A DNA stretch of 64,000 bases, taken from JBJSXJ01 sp044235425. GTDB lineage: Bacteria > Planctomycetota > Planctomycetia > Pirellulales > Pirellulaceae. The translations under genes were made by a program, and so were the position numbers. The notes under the pieces are model-generated. The model made no database searches, had not been told where the DNA came from, and was given only the letters and a program-made list of their open reading frames with translations. Shown here piece after piece: positions 8,675 to 17,860 of the stretch (position 1 is the first letter of the stretch; every line of letters starts with the position of its first letter). The stretch is taken from assembly GCA_044235425.1 (NCBI GenBank), contig JBIIHW010000002.1, positions 124,001 to 188,000 on the forward strand. Reading direction: 5' to 3'.

Positions 8675-9523
8675 ATGACAGCACCGGGTCCCTCTTATCT
8701 GCAGGTCTTCTTCACATTCGCGCGCAACAGTTTGGTGCGCGACATGACGTTTCGTTTGAATTTTGTCATTGAGTGCATTTCGAGTCTGTCTTGGGCTTTG
8801 ATGAATCTTGGTTTCTACATCATCATTTTCCAGCACACGGATCAGATTGGTCGAGCGAGTGGTTGGGGGCAGTACGAGTTCTTCGTGTTTCTCAGCACCA
8901 CGATGCTCGTCAACAGCATCGTGCAAACATTTTTCATGCCCAATTGCGAAGAGTTCAGCGAACTCATCCGTACCGGGCGCTTAGACTTTGCGTTACTCAA
9001 ACCCATCGACACTCAGTTTTTGATTTCGCTCCAGAAAGTGGATTGGTCGTCGCTCTCCAATTTCGTTTTGGGACTTGGACTCCTGGGATACAGTTTGCTG
9101 GTGATGACGCAGCGCGCTGAGCAGCCGCTACAGCTCAGCGGCTCGATTCTGTTTATCTATCCACTCTATGTGCTTTGCGGAGTGGCAATTCTGTATAGCG
9201 TGATGATTACGTTATCGGCGACTAGTATCTGGATGGGACGCAATCAGACGCTTTATGACTTCTGGTTCTACATCACCAACTTCTCGCGCTATCCCATGGA
9301 AATCTACGCTGGACGTTGGGGTTCGCCGCTGCGGATGGTCTTCACATACCTACTACCCGTGCTCATCGTGGTGAACGTTCCTGCCCGGCTCCTCGCACAA
9401 CCACTGCATCCTGAAAATTTTTCGTTGGCGTTGTTTGCAGTCCTTGCGACCATCACGAGCGTGCTGGTATCGCGGCGAGTATTCCTGTTGGCTCTAAATC
9501 GCTATCGTAGTGCTAGTTCGTAG
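8675..9523 (+). CDS. ABC-2 family permease (PF06182-type), second subunit
   Basis: This 282-residue polytopic membrane protein shares the architecture of the gene before it, including the counterpart segment GRLDFALLKPIDTQFL matching IKKYLIQPVDMLGF in the partner. It begins 9 bases after the first permease. A late motif (FYITNFSRYPMEIY) is typical of this permease group. Together with the ATPase it completes the exporter. Two different permeases next to one ATPase suggest a heterodimeric channel. Confidence 0.88.
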   Translation: MTAPGPSYLQVFFTFARNSLVRDMTFRLNFVIECISSLSWALMNLGFYIIIFQHTDQIGRASGWGQYEFFVFLSTTMLVNSIVQTFFMPNCEEFSELIRTGRLDFALLKPIDTQFLISLQKVDWSSLSNFVLGLGLLGYSLLVMTQRAEQPLQLSGSILFIYPLYVLCGVAILYSVMITLSATSIWMGRNQTLYDFWFYITNFSRYPMEIYAGRWGSPLRMVFTYLLPVLIVVNVPARLLAQPLHPENFSLALFAVLATITSVLVSRRVFLLALNRYRSASS

Positions 9524-9616
9524 TAAACTTGTTGCGCTCTGTGGGCGGCAGACAACGCGTTGGGCATGACGTGACGGCCATGATGACAGCATCGCAGATT
9601 GATTGTGGGTGAGTTG

Positions 9617-10579
9617 ATGTTGGACTATTTACGACTTTGTCGACTGCCGAACGTCTTCACAGCGATGGCCGACATCCTCATGGGATATGCCTTCGTGCAG
9701 CAGGGAATGGCCTTTCCTGACTGGGGCACATTGGCGGCGCGAGTATTGCTGCTCCTGGCCTCCGCGGCACTCTACACCTCCGGCATGGTGCTCAATGACG
9801 TCTACGATCTGGAGATTGATCGAGTGGAGCGTCCGCAGCGACCTTTGCCTGCGGGACGAATCGATTCGCGCTGGGCGAGTCAACTTGGTTATACGCTGTT
9901 GATTGGTGGAGTGTTGGCAGCGGGAGCGGCGATGTTTGCAGGGCCCCATCAAGCGGCACTTGCTTGGCGTAGCGGCGCGGTGGCATTGCTGCTGGCAATT
10001 TGCATCGTCGGCTACGACGCGGGACTTAAACGCACCTGGTTGGGTCCGATCAGCATGGGTAGTTGTCGTTTTTTCAACGTGCTGCTGGGAATGAGTCTTG
10101 CTGCGCACGTGGATACCGCTCACCTCTGGCGACTGGGATACGAGCCAGCTCAGCTCATGGTCGCCGCCGGAGTGGGTACGTACATCGTCGGTGTTACCTG
10201 GTTTGCGCGTACGGAGGCCGAGACGAGTAATCGCCTGCCGCTGATCTTGTCGATCTTCGTCATGGCCGCCGGGTTTCTGCTCATTGCATTTTATCCGCGG
10301 TGGGGTGGGGAATATGGACGAGTGGCATTGCCCAGGGCCGAGATGTTTTGGCCGGCACTGCTCAGCATGCTGTTTCTGCCGATCGCCAAGCGATGTCTGG
10401 CAGCGGTGATGAATCCCACACCGCAGCGCGTGCAGGCGGCGATCAAGAATTGCATCGCCTCCCTGATTATTCTCGACGCTTCCATCTGTTTGGCGGCCGG
10501 CTCGCGTGAATGGGCGTTGGTAACCGTCGCGTTGATCGTACCGATGCTGCTGCTAGGACGCTGGGTTTACTCCACCTGA
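9617..10579 (+). CDS. UbiA-family prenyltransferase (EboC-like)
   Basis: This 320-residue membrane protein has the first Asp-rich motif NDVYDLEIDRVERP at about residue 60 and a second conserved loop with YDAGLKR at about 134-140. Members attach a polyprenyl chain to an acceptor in the membrane (quinones, haem O, sugars). The frame is open from a TTG at 9599. I chose the ATG at 9617, which has GGGTGAG just upstream. It starts 93 bases after the exporter and is followed 34 bases later by a TIM-barrel isomerase-like gene. A UbiA-family protein next to such a barrel recalls the bacterial ebo clusters, but no EboA, EboB or EboD homologue is visible. The acceptor is unknown. Confidence 0.85.
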   Translation: MLDYLRLCRLPNVFTAMADILMGYAFVQQGMAFPDWGTLAARVLLLLASAALYTSGMVLNDVYDLEIDRVERPQRPLPAGRIDSRWASQLGYTLLIGGVLAAGAAMFAGPHQAALAWRSGAVALLLAICIVGYDAGLKRTWLGPISMGSCRFFNVLLGMSLAAHVDTAHLWRLGYEPAQLMVAAGVGTYIVGVTWFARTEAETSNRLPLILSIFVMAAGFLLIAFYPRWGGEYGRVALPRAEMFWPALLSMLFLPIAKRCLAAVMNPTPQRVQAAIKNCIASLIILDASICLAAGSREWALVTVALIVPMLLLGRWVYST

Positions 10580-10613
10580 TGTCGATCGATTTTCTTTAAA
10601 AAAAAGCTGTACT

Positions 10614-11453
10614 GTGAAACTGGGTTACAACACAAACGGTTTGGCTCATCACGATCCCGAGCAGGGCTTGGAACTGCTCGCCGAACTCGGCTACCGCAGC
10701 ATCGCGCTGACACTGGATCATGGCTGGTTGAATCCCTACAGCGACGATTTTCGTCGGCAACTGGCTCGTATTGCACGCTGTTTGCAGCGTTATCAATTCG
10801 CAAGTGTGATTGAGACAGGTGCGCGTTTTTTGCTTGATCCACGCCGTAAACATGAACCGACCTTAGTCTCACCCGCGCGGGACGCGCGAGCGGTGCGAGT
10901 CGATTTTTTATGTCGAGCGATTGATATCGCGAGCGAGCTGGGCAGTGACTGCGTCTCGTTTTGGTCGGGGGTCGTACACGACGGGGCCAGTCGCGCAGCG
11001 GCGATGGAACGTCTGTTGGAATCGATCCTGCCGGTGGTGGAGTATGCGAGGCAGCGGCAAGTGACGATTGGATTTGAACCAGAGCCCGGAATGCTCATCG
11101 ACACGATGGCCCGTTTTGATGAGTTACAAGCGAACGTCGCGGCATCTCATTTTCAGTTGACGCTGGATCTCGGTCATCTGCATTGTCAGCGTGAGGTTCC
11201 GGTTGCGGACTTTATTCGCCGCTACGGACAGCAAATCGTGAATACTCATCTGGAAGATATGAAAGCGGGAGTCCACGAGCATCTGATGTTTGGCGAAGGT
11301 GAAATGGAGTTTCGGGAACCACTTGCGGCACTCGCGGAGGTGCATTATCGGGGTGGACTGCATGTGGAACTAAGTCGACACAGTCATGACGCGGTGAATG
11401 CCGCGCGCCGCGCCTACCAGTTCCTCACGGAGGCTCAGCGGGCCACGTCGTAA
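10614..11453 (+). CDS. Sugar phosphate isomerase/epimerase-like TIM-barrel protein
   Basis: This 279-residue protein belongs to the xylose isomerase-like/AP endonuclease 2 TIM-barrel superfamily. It starts at GTG, giving MKLGYNTNGLAHHDPEQGLE. The expected metal-ligand strands are present: GFEPEP at about 151, LTLDLGHLH at about 185, NTHLEDM at about 212 and HVELSRHSHDA near 255. It is soluble and without a signal peptide. No clear ribosome-binding site precedes the GTG. Its position right after the UbiA gene suggests a shared pathway; an EboE-like role is possible, but the protein is shorter than I expect for EboE. The substrate is not readable. Confidence 0.8.
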   Translation: MKLGYNTNGLAHHDPEQGLELLAELGYRSIALTLDHGWLNPYSDDFRRQLARIARCLQRYQFASVIETGARFLLDPRRKHEPTLVSPARDARAVRVDFLCRAIDIASELGSDCVSFWSGVVHDGASRAAAMERLLESILPVVEYARQRQVTIGFEPEPGMLIDTMARFDELQANVAASHFQLTLDLGHLHCQREVPVADFIRRYGQQIVNTHLEDMKAGVHEHLMFGEGEMEFREPLAALAEVHYRGGLHVELSRHSHDAVNAARRAYQFLTEAQRATS

Positions 11454-11479
11454 TTGCCGGTGCCGAATGGTACCTGTTA

Positions 11480-11568
11480 TTGCCCCCGTCTCATTTGCCC
11501 CTCGTCTCATTTTCCCCCGTCTCATTTGCCCCTCGTCTCATTTGCCCCTCGTCTCATTGCCCCTCGTC
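11480..11568. repeat. Pyrimidine-rich tandem repeat, units of 15-17 bp
   Basis: About six head-to-tail units resembling TTTGCCCCTCGTCTCA lie in the 220-base gap between the TIM-barrel gene and the HD-domain gene. Unit length varies between 15 and 17 bases and some units have CCCCC in place of CCCCT. The + strand is almost free of purines across the array. Short open frames through it look like by-products of the repeat. Confidence 0.85.
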
Positions 11569-11673
11569 AGCCGGAGGATCTCTGGCCTACAATCGTGAGC
11601 TCGCTGACGAGAGGGCCGGGTTGGTCGGCTTTCCAGCGAGCGGTGGCGAGCAAGGAACAGAGTGGGGCCAGGA

Positions 11674-12639
11674 ATGTCGCGACGATTCATTCAGGAGTTG
11701 ACCGAGCAGGAAGCAATTGATGAAGTGTTTCTGCTGTCGGATAAACAGCAGCGTACGAATCGCCAGGGCAGCATGTATCTGCAATTGCGGTTGACCGATC
11801 GCTCCGGAACACTTACCGGCATGCTCTGGAACGCAACCGATGCGGTGGCTGATGGCTTCGAAGCGGGTGATTATGTACGCATTCGCGGGACCACTCAAAA
11901 TTACAACAACTCGCTGCAGATGATCGTCCGGCATGTGGAACGAGTGCCCAGCGAAGAGGTTACCGAAAGTGATTTCACAACCATTGATTCGGCGCACATT
12001 GAGCGGCAAACGGAGCGACTGCGAAATCATTTACAAGGACTGCGGAATCGCTACCTGAGAGCGCTGGCCGAAAGTTTCCTGCTGGATCAGTCACTGGTGG
12101 CTTTGCTGACCTCTGCGCCCGCCGGCATCAAGAACCATCATGCTTATCGAGGTGGATTACTCGACCATGTCGTCAATATGCTCGATGTCGCTCAGGCGAT
12201 TTCCCCGAGCTATCCACAGCTTGATCTCGATCTGCTCAAGATCGGCATCTTCTTGCACGATCTCGGTAAGGTCAAAGAGCTCTCTTTTGAGCGGGAGTTC
12301 AGCTACAGCGATGAAGGGCAATTGATCGGCCACATTGTGCTAGGCGTGGAGTTATTAAACGAGAAGATGCGGGAGACAGAGCAGAGTCTGGGCGAGGACA
12401 TACCGGAGGAATTGCGGCTGCGAGTCAAGCACATGGTCGTGAGTCATCATGGGCAATATGAGTTTGGCAGCCCCACGTTGCCCATGACACTGGAAGCGAT
12501 CGCCTTGCACTTCCTGGACAACCTCGATGCACGTATGCAGAGTGCAGGACTGCTTCTGCGCGAGGATGTCAGTGGCGACAGTCGCTGGACCAGTTACCAA
12601 GCGAATGTCGGCCGCAAACTTTTTAAGGGTGGCTATTAG
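11674..12639 (+). CDS. OB-fold plus HD-domain protein, YhaM-type 3'-5' exoribonuclease family
   Basis: This 321-residue soluble protein has an N-terminal OB-fold nucleic-acid binding region (about 20-90, containing LRLTDRSGTLTGMLWNATD) and a C-terminal HD domain with HHAYRGGLLDH, FLHDLGKVKE and MVVSHHGQYE. These supply the metal-binding His/Asp set. The order matches the YhaM family of 3'-5' exoribonucleases that trim single-stranded RNA, sometimes DNA. The frame is open from GTG 11662. The ATG at 11674 (MSRRFI) is chosen because planctomycete relatives I recall begin this way. A 12-bp hairpin follows 54 bases downstream. Exonuclease activity is inferred from the family. Confidence 0.85.
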   Translation: MSRRFIQELTEQEAIDEVFLLSDKQQRTNRQGSMYLQLRLTDRSGTLTGMLWNATDAVADGFEAGDYVRIRGTTQNYNNSLQMIVRHVERVPSEEVTESDFTTIDSAHIERQTERLRNHLQGLRNRYLRALAESFLLDQSLVALLTSAPAGIKNHHAYRGGLLDHVVNMLDVAQAISPSYPQLDLDLLKIGIFLHDLGKVKELSFEREFSYSDEGQLIGHIVLGVELLNEKMRETEQSLGEDIPEELRLRVKHMVVSHHGQYEFGSPTLPMTLEAIALHFLDNLDARMQSAGLLLREDVSGDSRWTSYQANVGRKLFKGGY

Positions 12640-12692
12640 AGGCGTGCGTACAAAACGCGACTCATCCGAAGAAGGCCTGCGCGAGCTTGTTT

Positions 12693-12726
12693 GGATTGCC
12701 TGCGGAGTCTGAATCGCAGGCAATCC
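12693..12726. terminator. Perfect 12-bp stem-loop between convergent genes
   Basis: GGATTGCCTGCG (12693-12704) is exactly inverted at 12715-12726, with a 10-base loop. It lies in the 137-base gap between the + strand HD-domain gene and the - strand RidA gene, where a bidirectional terminator would be expected. There is no clear T-run after either arm, so it may not be a classical intrinsic terminator. Confidence 0.6.
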
Positions 12727-12776
12727 CGAGTATGGAAGCGTTCAAGTTTTTCTCAAGCGCAAGCATTGGCTGAGCA

Positions 12777-13223
12777 TTAGCTCGGCAAGACTTCGAAAAT
12801 CGCTTCGACCTCTACCGCAGCACCGGTGGGTAGATTGGCGAAGCCGAGGGCGCTGCGAGCATGATAGCCGTCGGTTTCTTTGCCGAAGATTTCATGGAGC
12901 AGATCGGAGCAGCCGTTGATGACGAGATGCTGATCGGTGAATTCCAGTGTGGAGTTGACGCAGCCCAGGACCTTGATCACGCGCAGGCCGTTCAGCGTGC
13001 CGTGGCAATCCCACACGGATTGCAGAATCTTGACGGCGCATTGCCGCGCTGCTTCATAACCTTGAGCGACAGTCATGTTGGCGCCGAGTTTTCCCTTCAG
13101 GTCGCTGACGTGGCCGGAGGTGAGCAGTTGCGAGCCACTGCGAATACAGAGGTTCAAATAACCCTTCTCCGTCTTTTTGGTAAACGTGATGCCCGCTGCT
13201 TCCGCTCGTTGTTGTGCTGTCAT
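12777..13223 (-). CDS. RidA (YjgF/YER057c/UK114) family protein
   Basis: This 148-residue protein covers the whole RidA fold; GSQLLTSGHVSDLKGKLG and the late GFANLPTGAAVEVEAIFEV segment are characteristic. Archetypal RidA deaminates reactive enamine/imine intermediates from PLP enzymes, using a conserved Arg near residue 105. At the corresponding place here I see LGCVNST and no obvious GRxxR motif, so it may belong to a divergent RidA subfamily without that activity. The ATG lies 2 bases after the MFS stop codon on the same strand, so the genes form a tight MFS-RidA operon. Confidence 0.85.
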   Translation of the reverse strand: MTAQQRAEAAGITFTKKTEKGYLNLCIRSGSQLLTSGHVSDLKGKLGANMTVAQGYEAARQCAVKILQSVWDCHGTLNGLRVIKVLGCVNSTLEFTDQHLVINGCSDLLHEIFGKETDGYHARSALGFANLPTGAAVEVEAIFEVLPS

Positions 13224-13225
13224 GA

Positions 13226-14740
13226 TTAGCTTTCGTCTGAGGTGACATCTGAGGTGACATTGGTTTCGCCGTAAAAGGTACGGCGAGGATCAATAAAAAT
13301 CCACATGGCGGCCGCCATCAAGAACGCACAGCTATAGACGCCGAAGAGTGTCGACCAGCCGAAGTTGTCCTTAATTTGAGCGCCAATATAGGGCTGAAAA
13401 GCGTTTCCCATGTTGCCAATGGTATTGATGAGTCCTGCGGCGACACCGGCGTAGCGTCCACCGATATCGACGATCGTCGCCCAATTCGCACCTTGTCCAA
13501 AATCGTGAGCCACTTCGGCCAGGCACAAGAGCACGATCGCTTGAGTGGGGGTTTTCACGAACGGAATGAAAGCCATCGCCAGTGCGGCCATTACGTAGCC
13601 AGACATGGGAAAGATGGCTCGTGTCCATTTGTTTGCTTTACCATATTTCGCTACCAGCCAATTGCAGAGTGCGCCTCCGATGAGGCAGGAGATGCCGCCA
13701 AAGAAGAGAGGCAAAGCGCCTTTCCAGTTTACGTTCACGGCTGGTCTGGTTGGCTGTGCGGGCTGTGGATCTAGGGCGACCGCCGGGGCTGTCTCTGCTT
13801 GAGGTTTTGAAGGTGCCTTCACCGCCGCCGATACGGAACGTTGCACTTTCTCGGCCGCGGGATCATCGGTAGCGGTACGCGCTACCTGAGCAGTCTCGAT
13901 TTCTTTCAAATACTTAGGCATCCAGCTGGCGAAAAAAGACCAGCCGAAGCTGCCGCAGAGGTAGAGGATACCGAGGGCGATAAGGCTGCGATTGGTGAGT
14001 AGTTTGCCCCACAAGTGGCTCGGCATGCCATGGCCTTGTTCCGCTGGTGGAGCGCCGCGTGTGATCAGCTCCAATTCCTCGGCGTTAACAGAAGCCTTCT
14101 CGGAGGGATGATCACGAAACCAAGCGTAGAAGCAGATGCACCAGAGCACTCCCACCAGTCCCGCAGCCCAGAAGCTGAGACGCCAGGCGGCTTGTTCCGC
14201 CAGGAATCCCAGTCCGGGAAGCTGGCGGACCGTGTCACGGAACGTATTGGAACTGAAAGCGACCATCAGCAAGCCAAAGATTGGATAGGAAAACGCTCCA
14301 CCCCAGCGAGCCAGCATCCAGAGCAATCCGCCGGCGCGAGGACGAGATGCGACAGGCAGCCATTGTGATTGAATGCGTGCCATGTTGGGAAACGCACCCG
14401 CCTCTCCGGCGCCAAACAAAAAGCGACAGGTAATGAGCGACCAGAAACCGCGGGCAACCCCCGATAACGCTGTGAAGAACGACCAGCCCAATACGATGCG
14501 CGTGAGCGTCACTCGCGGACCATACTTGTCGCCCATCCAACCCGCAGGTAATTCGAACAGAGCATACGACAACCAGAAGGCGCCCATGATAAGTCCCATT
14601 TGGCTGCTCGTCAGATTGAGATCTTTCTCAATGTACTGAGTCGCTTCGGCGATGCAGATGCGATCGAAATAAGTGAGGAAGGCGAGGAACCCCAGAAAGG
14701 TCATGACGATATGCCGAACACCGGTGGGACGATTCTGCAT
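13226..14740 (-). CDS. MFS transporter, anion:cation symporter-like
   Basis: This 504-residue protein has about 12 membrane helices. The ACS-type signature is strong: FDRICIAEATQYIEKDLNL near the start, then GWMGDKYGPRVTLTRIVLGW and CRFLFGAGEAGAFPNMARI. Relatives carry hexuronates, glucarate or other organic anions. A non-conserved hydrophilic stretch rich in Ala, Pro and Lys (residues of about 300-345) is inserted in the central loop. The frame extends upstream to ATG 14830 and TTG 14845, but the Pro-rich lead looks non-coding. The ATG at 14740 has AAGGAA about 11 bases upstream, so I prefer it. The partner RidA gene follows after 2 bases. Substrate unknown. Confidence 0.87.
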   Translation of the reverse strand: MQNRPTGVRHIVMTFLGFLAFLTYFDRICIAEATQYIEKDLNLTSSQMGLIMGAFWLSYALFELPAGWMGDKYGPRVTLTRIVLGWSFFTALSGVARGFWSLITCRFLFGAGEAGAFPNMARIQSQWLPVASRPRAGGLLWMLARWGGAFSYPIFGLLMVAFSSNTFRDTVRQLPGLGFLAEQAAWRLSFWAAGLVGVLWCICFYAWFRDHPSEKASVNAEELELITRGAPPAEQGHGMPSHLWGKLLTNRSLIALGILYLCGSFGWSFFASWMPKYLKEIETAQVARTATDDPAAEKVQRSVSAAVKAPSKPQAETAPAVALDPQPAQPTRPAVNVNWKGALPLFFGGISCLIGGALCNWLVAKYGKANKWTRAIFPMSGYVMAALAMAFIPFVKTPTQAIVLLCLAEVAHDFGQGANWATIVDIGGRYAGVAAGLINTIGNMGNAFQPYIGAQIKDNFGWSTLFGVYSCAFLMAAAMWIFIDPRRTFYGETNVTSDVTSDES

Positions 14741-14982
14741 CACGGGTGTGGTTCCTTGTGGAGTGGGGGCGAGCCCGTACGGCGGGGTAGGCGAGCGGTA
14801 TTCGTTGGATAACACTCTGCGGGGCGGCATTATAACGGTCCGCAAATCAAAGCGAAGTAGCGCGGCGATTCTTTTTCGTGCATGTTACAATCCCTCGCCA
14901 GTTTCAGCGGACGGTCGTCCTCGGGCCACCGCCCCGCTTGACTTAGAGGTAAAAACAATCGGGATCAACAGGGTGCGTGTTC

Positions 14983-16506
14983 ATGGGTGATGCTGAACCA
15001 CCACAAGTGCGCGAGTTTCGGGTAACGTTACCAATCGATCGACCGGGAAGCTCGGCACCGATTCCGCGCGACTCTATCCGGTCTTCCTCACCCGCGGACG
15101 AGCGGTCGATGCAGGCCGTGCATGCGGCGGCTACTGGAGCCGATGCGGCGCCGACAATGGTACGTTTGCTATCGCTCGACGCCTACCGCGGCTTCATCAT
15201 GATGGCGATGGCCTCGGCTGGACTCGGCTTTACTCAACTTGCCAACAACGAAAACGTCATCCATCAATTTGGCAACTCAATCTTCGGAAAGGTCTGGCGG
15301 TTACTGATTCAGTCGCTGGGGTATCAGTTTGAACATGTGGCCTGGGTGGGCTGTTCGTTCTGGGATTTGATTCAGCCTTCTTTCATGTTCATGGTGGGCG
15401 TGGCGATGCCGTTTTCAAATCTTCGTCGCCAGTCACTCGGGCATGCACCGGGATGGCGCTGGCTGCATGTGTTGTGGCGTTCACTGGCGCTGGTGGCACT
15501 CGGTATCTTCTTATCCAGCACGAACGCGCCGCTGACAAACTTCACGTTCGTCAACGTCCTCACCCAAATCGGCCTGGGCTATTTCTTTCTCTTCTATTTG
15601 AGTGATCGATGTAATCCTCAGCAGAAACTTTGGGTGCTGTTGGCGCGTCAAGGATTGGTAGCCGGTGTGATTCTTACTCTGTACTGGTCCTGGTTTGCCG
15701 TCTTCTCCCATACCCACACAGAGACGGAGATTCTAAAAACCGTGATCGTACAACAGGCTGGCGAACAGGAATTCAACGGCACGAATACCTTTCGAGGATT
15801 TGCGAAGCGTTGGAACAAGCACACAAATGCAGCGGCTGATTTTGATCGGCAGTTTCTCAATCTGTTTCCTCGCAGCGGCGATGAGATCGGGGGATGGAAG
15901 TTTTGGTTTAATGCTGGAGGCTATCAGACCACGAATTTCATTCCGTCACTGGCTACCATGATTCTTGGATTGATGGCCGGCACCGTACTTTGTAACTCTG
16001 TGCTGGGATCGTTACAAAAGCTACGCTTTCTTATTTGGGGCGGTATCGTCTGTTTCGCGCTGGTGCTGCCCTTTGACACCATGATTTGGCCCGACCTAGT
16101 GCCGCGGCTTCTGGGACAATACACCATTTGTCCGACGATCAAACGCATTTGGACGCCCACCTGGACGCTCTTCAGTGGTGGTTGGACGTTTTTCATTTTG
16201 GCCGCGTTTTATTGGGTGATTGATATTCGTGGATATCGCAAGTGGTCATGGCCGCTGGTAGTCGTCGGGATGAATTCCATCGCCATGTATGTGATGTCCC
16301 AGCTCAGTCGCCCCTTTTTGAAGTCGGCGCTGAAAACCCATTTCACCACGATCGATACGATGTTCGGCTGGAAACAGGGACTCGTCTACACCTCGCTCGG
16401 TGACCAAGGCCCATACGCTCCATTCTTGGAGCGCTGTTTGATCCTGTTCCTTCTTTGGTGCGTTTGTTATTGGATGTATCGGCGAAAACTATTCATTCGG
16501 ATTTAG
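14983..16506 (+). CDS. HGSNAT-like membrane acyltransferase (DUF5009-type)
   Basis: This 507-residue polytopic membrane protein resembles bacterial relatives of heparan-alpha-glucosaminide N-acetyltransferase. After about 60 hydrophilic residues comes RLLSLDAYRGFIMMAMASAG, the family's opening motif. Next is a loop with FEHVAWVGCSFWDLIQPSFM, followed by repeated helices ending near residue 507. The eukaryotic enzyme acetylates glucosamine ends of heparan sulfate across the lysosomal membrane; bacterial members are presumed to acylate sugars, mostly untested. GTG 14977 is an alternative start 6 bases upstream. It is divergent from the MFS gene, with about 240 bases between their chosen starts. 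Planctomycetes often have several such proteins. Confidence 0.82.
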   Translation: MGDAEPPQVREFRVTLPIDRPGSSAPIPRDSIRSSSPADERSMQAVHAAATGADAAPTMVRLLSLDAYRGFIMMAMASAGLGFTQLANNENVIHQFGNSIFGKVWRLLIQSLGYQFEHVAWVGCSFWDLIQPSFMFMVGVAMPFSNLRRQSLGHAPGWRWLHVLWRSLALVALGIFLSSTNAPLTNFTFVNVLTQIGLGYFFLFYLSDRCNPQQKLWVLLARQGLVAGVILTLYWSWFAVFSHTHTETEILKTVIVQQAGEQEFNGTNTFRGFAKRWNKHTNAAADFDRQFLNLFPRSGDEIGGWKFWFNAGGYQTTNFIPSLATMILGLMAGTVLCNSVLGSLQKLRFLIWGGIVCFALVLPFDTMIWPDLVPRLLGQYTICPTIKRIWTPTWTLFSGGWTFFILAAFYWVIDIRGYRKWSWPLVVVGMNSIAMYVMSQLSRPFLKSALKTHFTTIDTMFGWKQGLVYTSLGDQGPYAPFLERCLILFLLWCVCYWMYRRKLFIRI

Positions 16507-16542
16507 GTTGGTTAGTGTCCAGTGACCAAGAGGAAGTTTTTC

Positions 16543-17802
16543 ATGCGAACGAGTAACATTCAGCAGCGTATTGGTCAGCGAGAGGTTTCGAACCGGCGGC
16601 CGTGGCAGCTGGTTGTGTTGGCGATCATAACCGTGCTACTCGCTAATCATGGAGCGAACGCTCAAGAGGCGGACAAGACTTTGGCGCCGGCGGCGGTTCG
16701 CCTTTGGCCACAAGGCGCTCCCGGCGCGGTTGGAAATGAAGAGGCAGACCAGCCGGATATTCGCGTCTACCTGCCTGCTGCCGATAAAGCGACGGGCGCT
16801 GCCGTGGTGATCTGCCCCGGCGGTGGCTATGGAATTCTGGCATATGACCACGAGGGGCATCAAGTGGCGCGCTGGCTCAATACGATCGGCGTGGCCGGAG
16901 TCGTGCTGAAGTATCGCCTCGCACCGCGCTATCGTCATCCCGCACCGCTGGCCGATCTGCAGCGGGCCATTCGTACCCTCCGTGCCCAGTCGCAGAACTG
17001 GCATCTAGATCCGCGACGAGTGGGTGTGATGGGATTCTCGGCGGGTGGCCATCTCGCCTCCACTGCCGCGACCCATTTTGATGCCGGTCAGAGCGACGCC
17101 GCCGATCCTGTCGATCGGTTGAGCTGCCGCCCTGATTTCGCCGTGCTCTGTTATCCCGTCATCTCTTTCACCGAGTCCTTCGGGCATGCGGGATCCAAAA
17201 GAAATCTACTCGGCCCCGATCCTGATCCAAAGCTTGTCGAGTCCTTATCGAATGAACGGCAGGTGACGGAACAGACACCACCGACATTCCTGTTCCACAC
17301 CGCAGATGACACCGGTGTACCGCCCGAAAACAGCTTGGCATTTTTTGCGGCATTGCGACGAGCGAAAGTGCCTTGTGAACTGCATCTGTACGAAGTTGGG
17401 CCACATGGAGTAGGGCTGTCGCCCGCCGATCCCGCCACCTTCGGCTGGAAGGATCGACTCGCAGATTGGCTGCGAGCCCGTGGCATCTTATCCGCCACAA
17501 CGCGAGCAGCTGTGCAGGGCAGCGTCACCGTCGCGGGTACGCCACTGCGCTGGGGAATGATCGCCTTTCAAACCGACGATCCACGGCAACCACTCGCTTG
17601 GACCATGGTCTCGAGTGGTCGCTTCAGCATCCCAGCCCATCGCGGACCTGCCGTGGGATTGAATCGAGTGACGCTCATCAATCTAGGGTCGGTCGAGCCG
17701 CGACCGACCATTCCTGACCACCATGTGGTGCCAGGAAAAGTCGAATCGACGATTCAAGCTGGTATGAATGATCTGCAGCTAAGCTGGCCCAGTCTGAAAT
17801 GA
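16543..17802 (+). CDS. Secreted alpha/beta-hydrolase (acetyl-xylan-esterase-like) with C-terminal beta domain
   Basis: This 419-residue protein starts at an ATG preceded by AGAGGAAG. A signal peptide is visible (PWQLVVLAIITVLLANHGANA). The core is an esterase of the BD-FAE type: oxyanion-hole CPGGGYG, nucleophile GFSAGGH, Asp in HTADDTGVP and His in VGPHGVG. Such enzymes remove acetyl or short acyl groups from polysaccharides. The last 95 residues (from GSVTVAGTPLRWGMIAFQ) form a beta domain resembling the carboxypeptidase-regulatory-like domains common in planctomycete secreted proteins. The gene starts 36 bases after the HGSNAT-like gene, so acylation and deacylation functions may be co-transcribed. 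That pairing is suggestive only. Confidence 0.85.
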   Translation: MRTSNIQQRIGQREVSNRRPWQLVVLAIITVLLANHGANAQEADKTLAPAAVRLWPQGAPGAVGNEEADQPDIRVYLPAADKATGAAVVICPGGGYGILAYDHEGHQVARWLNTIGVAGVVLKYRLAPRYRHPAPLADLQRAIRTLRAQSQNWHLDPRRVGVMGFSAGGHLASTAATHFDAGQSDAADPVDRLSCRPDFAVLCYPVISFTESFGHAGSKRNLLGPDPDPKLVESLSNERQVTEQTPPTFLFHTADDTGVPPENSLAFFAALRRAKVPCELHLYEVGPHGVGLSPADPATFGWKDRLADWLRARGILSATTRAAVQGSVTVAGTPLRWGMIAFQTDDPRQPLAWTMVSSGRFSIPAHRGPAVGLNRVTLINLGSVEPRPTIPDHHVVPGKVESTIQAGMNDLQLSWPSLK

Positions 17803-17860
17803 ACTCGGCGAAAACTGGCCGTGGATGTCTGATTCAACAAGATGAATCATTCATCAGCCA

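Noticed and set aside
11454..11720. Short ORFs through the pyrimidine repeat
   Set aside because: Their sequence is only the translated repeat (Pro/Leu/Ser units); no ribosome site or conserved part is seen.
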